Positions 5,660 to 7,555 of a stretch of DNA of 7,555 bases are shown in pieces. Below the pieces are notes generated by a model. The model was given only the letters and a program-made list of their open reading frames with translations, had not been told where the DNA came from and ran no database searches. How positions within the stretch are numbered: position 1 is the stretch's first letter; each line of letters starts with the position of its first letter. The stretch is from Betaproteobacteria bacterium RIFCSPLOWO2_02_FULL_68_150 (GTDB taxonomy: Bacteria; Pseudomonadota; Gammaproteobacteria; Burkholderiales; SG8-39), in the NCBI GenBank assembly GCA_001771975.1, contig MERE01000140.1, forward strand, positions 1 to 7,555. Reading direction: 5' to 3'. A program made the position numbers and the translations under genes.

Positions 5660-6220
5660 CTTAAGCGGCGTGCGCTGTTGCAGGCTCTGGTGGCCGTCCC
5701 CGTAGCCGCCATCGCTTGGCGCGCGTTCGGCGCCCCTCCGAGGACCATGAAAGACATCGAAGCATTGCAGACCAACTGGAAGGCGCACCTCGCGGAGGGT
5801 GTGCCGATACCCGCGGCCACAGAGCCGCTCAAGCTGAGCAAGGACGAGTGGCGCAAGCGCCTCGACCCGCAGGCCTATAACGTGCTGCGCGATGAAGGCA
5901 CCGAGCGCTCGGGTACGAGCCCGCTCGACCGCGAGAAGCGCGAAGGCGTTTTCGCCTGCGCGGGCTGCGGCCTGCCGCTGTTCACGTCGGCGATGAAGTT
6001 CGACAGCGGCACCGGCTGGCCGAGTTTTTTCACCACCATTCCCGGGGCATTCGGCACCAGCCGCGATTTCAAGCTGATCCTGCCGCGCACCGAATACCAT
6101 TGCAGCCGCTGCGGCGGCCACCACGGCCACCTGTTCGACGACGGCCCGCCGCCGACCGGGCAGCGCTACTGCAACAACGGCGTCGCGCTGAAGTTCATTC
6201 CCAAGTCGGGCAAGGCCTGA
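5639..6220 (+). CDS. msrB: Peptide-methionine (R)-S-oxide reductase, Tat-exported
   Basis: 193 residues. MsrB reduces methionine-R-sulfoxide in oxidised proteins. The N-terminus has a twin-arginine-type signal: K-R10-R11-A-L-L, a hydrophobic core (12-29) and AFGA near 29-32, so the enzyme should be folded before export and act in the periplasm. The domain starts near 67 (LSKDEWRKRLDPQAYNVLR). Zinc ligands are CAGC (107, 110) and CSRC (155, 158). Substrate and active-site motifs are FDSGTGWPSF (121-130), GGHHGHLFDDG (159-169) and RYCNNGVALKF with catalytic Cys178. Thr125 stands where E. coli MsrB has the resolving Cys (SGCGWPSF), and no spare Cys remains, so recycling must work without a classical intramolecular disulfide. 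No msrA or electron-donor gene is adjacent. ATG 5639 (a second ATG follows at 5642) lacks a Shine-Dalgarno. Its stop directly abuts the stop of the convergent ATPase gene. Confidence 0.95.
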   Translation: MMKTPTPLKRRALLQALVAVPVAAIAWRAFGAPPRTMKDIEALQTNWKAHLAEGVPIPAATEPLKLSKDEWRKRLDPQAYNVLRDEGTERSGTSPLDREKREGVFACAGCGLPLFTSAMKFDSGTGWPSFFTTIPGAFGTSRDFKLILPRTEYHCSRCGGHHGHLFDDGPPPTGQRYCNNGVALKFIPKSGKA

Positions 6221-7033
6221 TCAGACAGCCGGCAGGCGCAGATCCGCGGCCAGCGGATGGCCCGGAAAATGGAAACGCACCGGCCCGTCCGGGAGCGCGT
6301 GCAGGAACTGCTTGAGGTAAGGATCGTCCGACGCGAGCACGTCCTGCGGCGTGCCCTCGCCCACCAGCACGCCGTCGGCAATCACGTACAGGTAGTCGAC
6401 CACCTCGAGCGCTTCCGACACATCGTAGGTGACCAGGATGGACGTGGTCGCCAGGGCATCGTTCAGCTTGCGGATCAGGGTGGCGATGACGTTGAGCGTG
6501 ATCGGATCGAGCCCGGCGAAGGGCTCGTCGTAGATCACGATCTTCGGCTCGGTCGCGATCGCGCGTGCGAGCGCGACGCGCCGCGTCATGCCGCCGGAGA
6601 GATCGGCCGGCATCATGTCGCGCGCGCCGCGCAGCCCCACCGCGTCGAGCTTCATCAACACCAGGGGCCGGATCAGCTCTTCGGGCAGGTCATAGTGTTC
6701 GCGCAACGCGAAGGCGATGTTCTCGTACACCGACAGGTCGGTGAACAGTCCGCTCGACTGGAACATCATGCCCATCCTGCGCCGCAGCGCGTACAGTTCG
6801 GCGGTATCGAGCTTGTGCACCACCTGGCCGTCGACGCGAATCCAGCCGCGATCGGGTCGCAGCTGCCCGCTGAGCAGCCTGAGCAGCGTGGATTTGCCGC
6901 TGCCGCTGGCGCCGAGGATCGCGACCACCTTGCCGCGCGGAATCTTCAGCGAGAGCCCGCGAAAGATCTTCAGCTTCGCGTAGCTGAAGTGAAGCTCGGA
7001 GATCTCGATCAGGTCCGCCGGCGTGGGATTCAT
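6221..7033 (-). CDS. mlaF: MlaF-like phospholipid-transport ABC ATPase
   Basis: 270 residues, as for MlaF, the ATPase of the MlaFEDB inner-membrane complex that moves phospholipids for outer-membrane asymmetry. Walker A is GASGSGKST (41-49, Lys47). The Q-loop is MGMMFQSSGLFTDLSVYENIAF (Gln92), the signature LSGGMTRR (145-152), Walker B IVIYDE (165-170, Glu170) and the D-loop AGLDP (173-177). The end DGPVRFHFPGHPLAADL fits the MlaF tail (E. coli DGPVPFRYPAGDYHADL). The switch His of the H-loop, normally in SHDV, is Tyr203 here (VTYDV, codon at 6425-6427). ATG 7033 is preferred over an in-frame ATG at 7078: homologous sequence begins soon after it, and a -10-like TAGACT (7052-7047) lies between the two. 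Neither start has a clear Shine-Dalgarno. mlaE, which usually follows, is absent: the next gene is msrB on the other strand with zero spacing. This could be another Mkl/Ttg2A-type importer ATPase. Confidence 0.88.
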   Translation of the reverse strand: MNPTPADLIEISELHFSYAKLKIFRGLSLKIPRGKVVAILGASGSGKSTLLRLLSGQLRPDRGWIRVDGQVVHKLDTAELYALRRRMGMMFQSSGLFTDLSVYENIAFALREHYDLPEELIRPLVLMKLDAVGLRGARDMMPADLSGGMTRRVALARAIATEPKIVIYDEPFAGLDPITLNVIATLIRKLNDALATTSILVTYDVSEALEVVDYLYVIADGVLVGEGTPQDVLASDDPYLKQFLHALPDGPVRFHFPGHPLAADLRLPAV

Positions 7034-7118
7034 GTTCACGGCGATCAGTCTATCAGCCGCCCAGCGCCTTACAGCCATGACTGCCCGGTGCCGCAGTGCG
7101 AACCCGTGTTCCTCCGCG

Positions 7119-7147
7119 GGAACTTGCCGGCCCCGGCGCTGTTCAAA
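7119..7147 (+). promoter_or_regulatory. Sigma-E (RpoE)-like promoter of the BON lipoprotein gene
   Basis: GGAACTT (7119-7125) equals the E. coli sigma-E -35 consensus. TCAAA (7143-7147) follows after 17 bases and matches its -10 consensus. Transcription would start near 7153, leaving a leader of about 20 bases that includes the Shine-Dalgarno AGGAG (7163-7167). The match is judged by eye; spacing is at the long side of the usual range. Confidence 0.5.
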
Positions 7148-7174
7148 GAGATTATCCGAACCAGGAGATCATTC

Positions 7175-7555
7175 ATGAAGCTGATAGGGGTCATCGTTCT
7201 CGCAGGATTGCTTGCGCTCGGTCTCGCCGCGTGCCAGCTGCGCTGGGTCAACGCGAACACGGGCCAGGATGACGCCGGCCAGAGCGATACGTCCGCGAAC
7301 CACGTCGCATCGGTACCCAAGCCAGCTTCGGTGCCGAAGATCGTGCCCGAGGCCGCGCCCGCGTTTGCGTGGTCGGACTCGACCGCCGAGGACACCGAGC
7401 TGAGCAAGCGGGTCAAGCAATCGCTCATCGCAGCACCCGGTGTCGACGCACTCGGCATCGATGTCTACGCCGAGGATGCTCTCGTGATCCTCGTCGGCCA
7501 GGTGCGCACGCGCAGCGAGCGCCAGCGGATCGCCGCGATCGCCTCGGTCGTGGAC
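7175..7555 (+). CDS. BON-domain lipoprotein (partial, C-terminus off the right edge)
   Basis: 127 codons visible, no stop before the window ends. Residues 1-19 are a lipoprotein signal with lipobox LAAC, lipidated Cys20. Gln21 at +2 is not the Asp that retains lipoproteins in the inner membrane, so outer-membrane sorting is likely. A hydrophilic Pro/Ala-rich linker spans about 21-70. A BON domain starts near 72: DTELSKRVKQSLIAAPGVDALGIDV, then the typical strand ALVILVGQV (102-110) and the helix RTRSERQRIAAIASVV. BON domains bind phospholipid or membrane surfaces in OsmY and DolP (YraP). The linker before the domain is longer than in DolP, so this is a relative rather than a clear orthologue; whether a second BON follows is unseen. 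AGGAG (7163-7167) is 7 bases before ATG 7175. The start is divergent from mlaF across 141 bases, with a sigma-E-like promoter upstream. Confidence 0.85.
   Translation, partial: MKLIGVIVLAGLLALGLAACQLRWVNANTGQDDAGQSDTSANHVASVPKPASVPKIVPEAAPAFAWSDSTAEDTELSKRVKQSLIAAPGVDALGIDVYAEDALVILVGQVRTRSERQRIAAIASVVD

Noticed and set aside
5592..5668. Insertion-sequence end near msrB
   Set aside because: There are inverted and direct GGGGTC repeats but no transposase, no target-site duplication and no second terminal repeat, so a mobile element cannot be called.
5141..6130. A 329-codon minus-strand open frame across two genes
   Set aside because: It is antisense to both the glycine-zipper and msrB genes, which have clear domains, and no family feature is visible.
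7034..7078. Start of the MlaF-like ATPase at ATG 7078
   Set aside because: The extra 15 residues are not family-like. From ATG 7033 the motif numbering (Lys47, Glu170) equals that of E. coli MlaF.

Overview
The window is GC-rich chromosomal DNA, most likely from a betaproteobacterium (Burkholderiales-like). The basis is codon use, a Bug-type tricarboxylate-transporter receptor (a family greatly expanded in that group), an MlaF-type ATPase and the general gene style. The species cannot be named from the sequence. I see no rRNA, tRNA, CRISPR array, transposase or phage gene. Genes are tightly packed and no gene-free stretch exceeds about 200 bases.

Left block (1-2948, minus strand). An enoyl-CoA hydratase/isomerase gene (2948-2151) is followed by a large gene that starts at 2087 and runs off the left edge. 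The large gene encodes a metallo-beta-lactamase-fold hydrolase preceded by an uncharacterised domain and followed by two cyclic-nucleotide-binding-like domains. A hairpin plus T-tract at the end of the first gene abuts a good sigma-70 promoter for the second, so the second is probably transcribed separately despite the 63-base gap.

Centre-left (2949-4068). A 78-base divergent region leads into a 38-codon plus-strand ORF with a perfect Shine-Dalgarno and a signal-peptide-like sequence. Next is a transglutaminase-like cysteine-hydrolase candidate (3209-3883). It converges on the next gene across a 185-base gap that holds a perfect 16-bp inverted repeat.

Centre (4069-5575). A solitary Bug-family periplasmic receptor (minus) has a promoter with an operator-like palindrome. 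It is divergent from a small exported Pro/Tyr-rich protein with a double glycine zipper (plus).

Right block (5576-7555). A Tat-exported MsrB methionine sulfoxide reductase (plus) meets tail to tail, with no base between the stop codons, an MlaF-like ABC ATPase (minus). Divergent from that is a BON-domain lipoprotein (plus, cut by the right edge), preceded by a sequence closely resembling an RpoE/sigma-E promoter. Several proteins on the right concern the envelope: a periplasmic repair enzyme, a phospholipid-transport ATPase, an outer-membrane-type lipoprotein and a glycine-zipper protein. They are not one operon, and a common function is only an inference.

Most noteworthy: the metallo-hydrolase with two differently degenerate nucleotide-binding modules, the MlaF ATPase with Tyr in place of the H-loop His and no mlaE next to it, and the sigma-E-like promoter in front of the BON lipoprotein.
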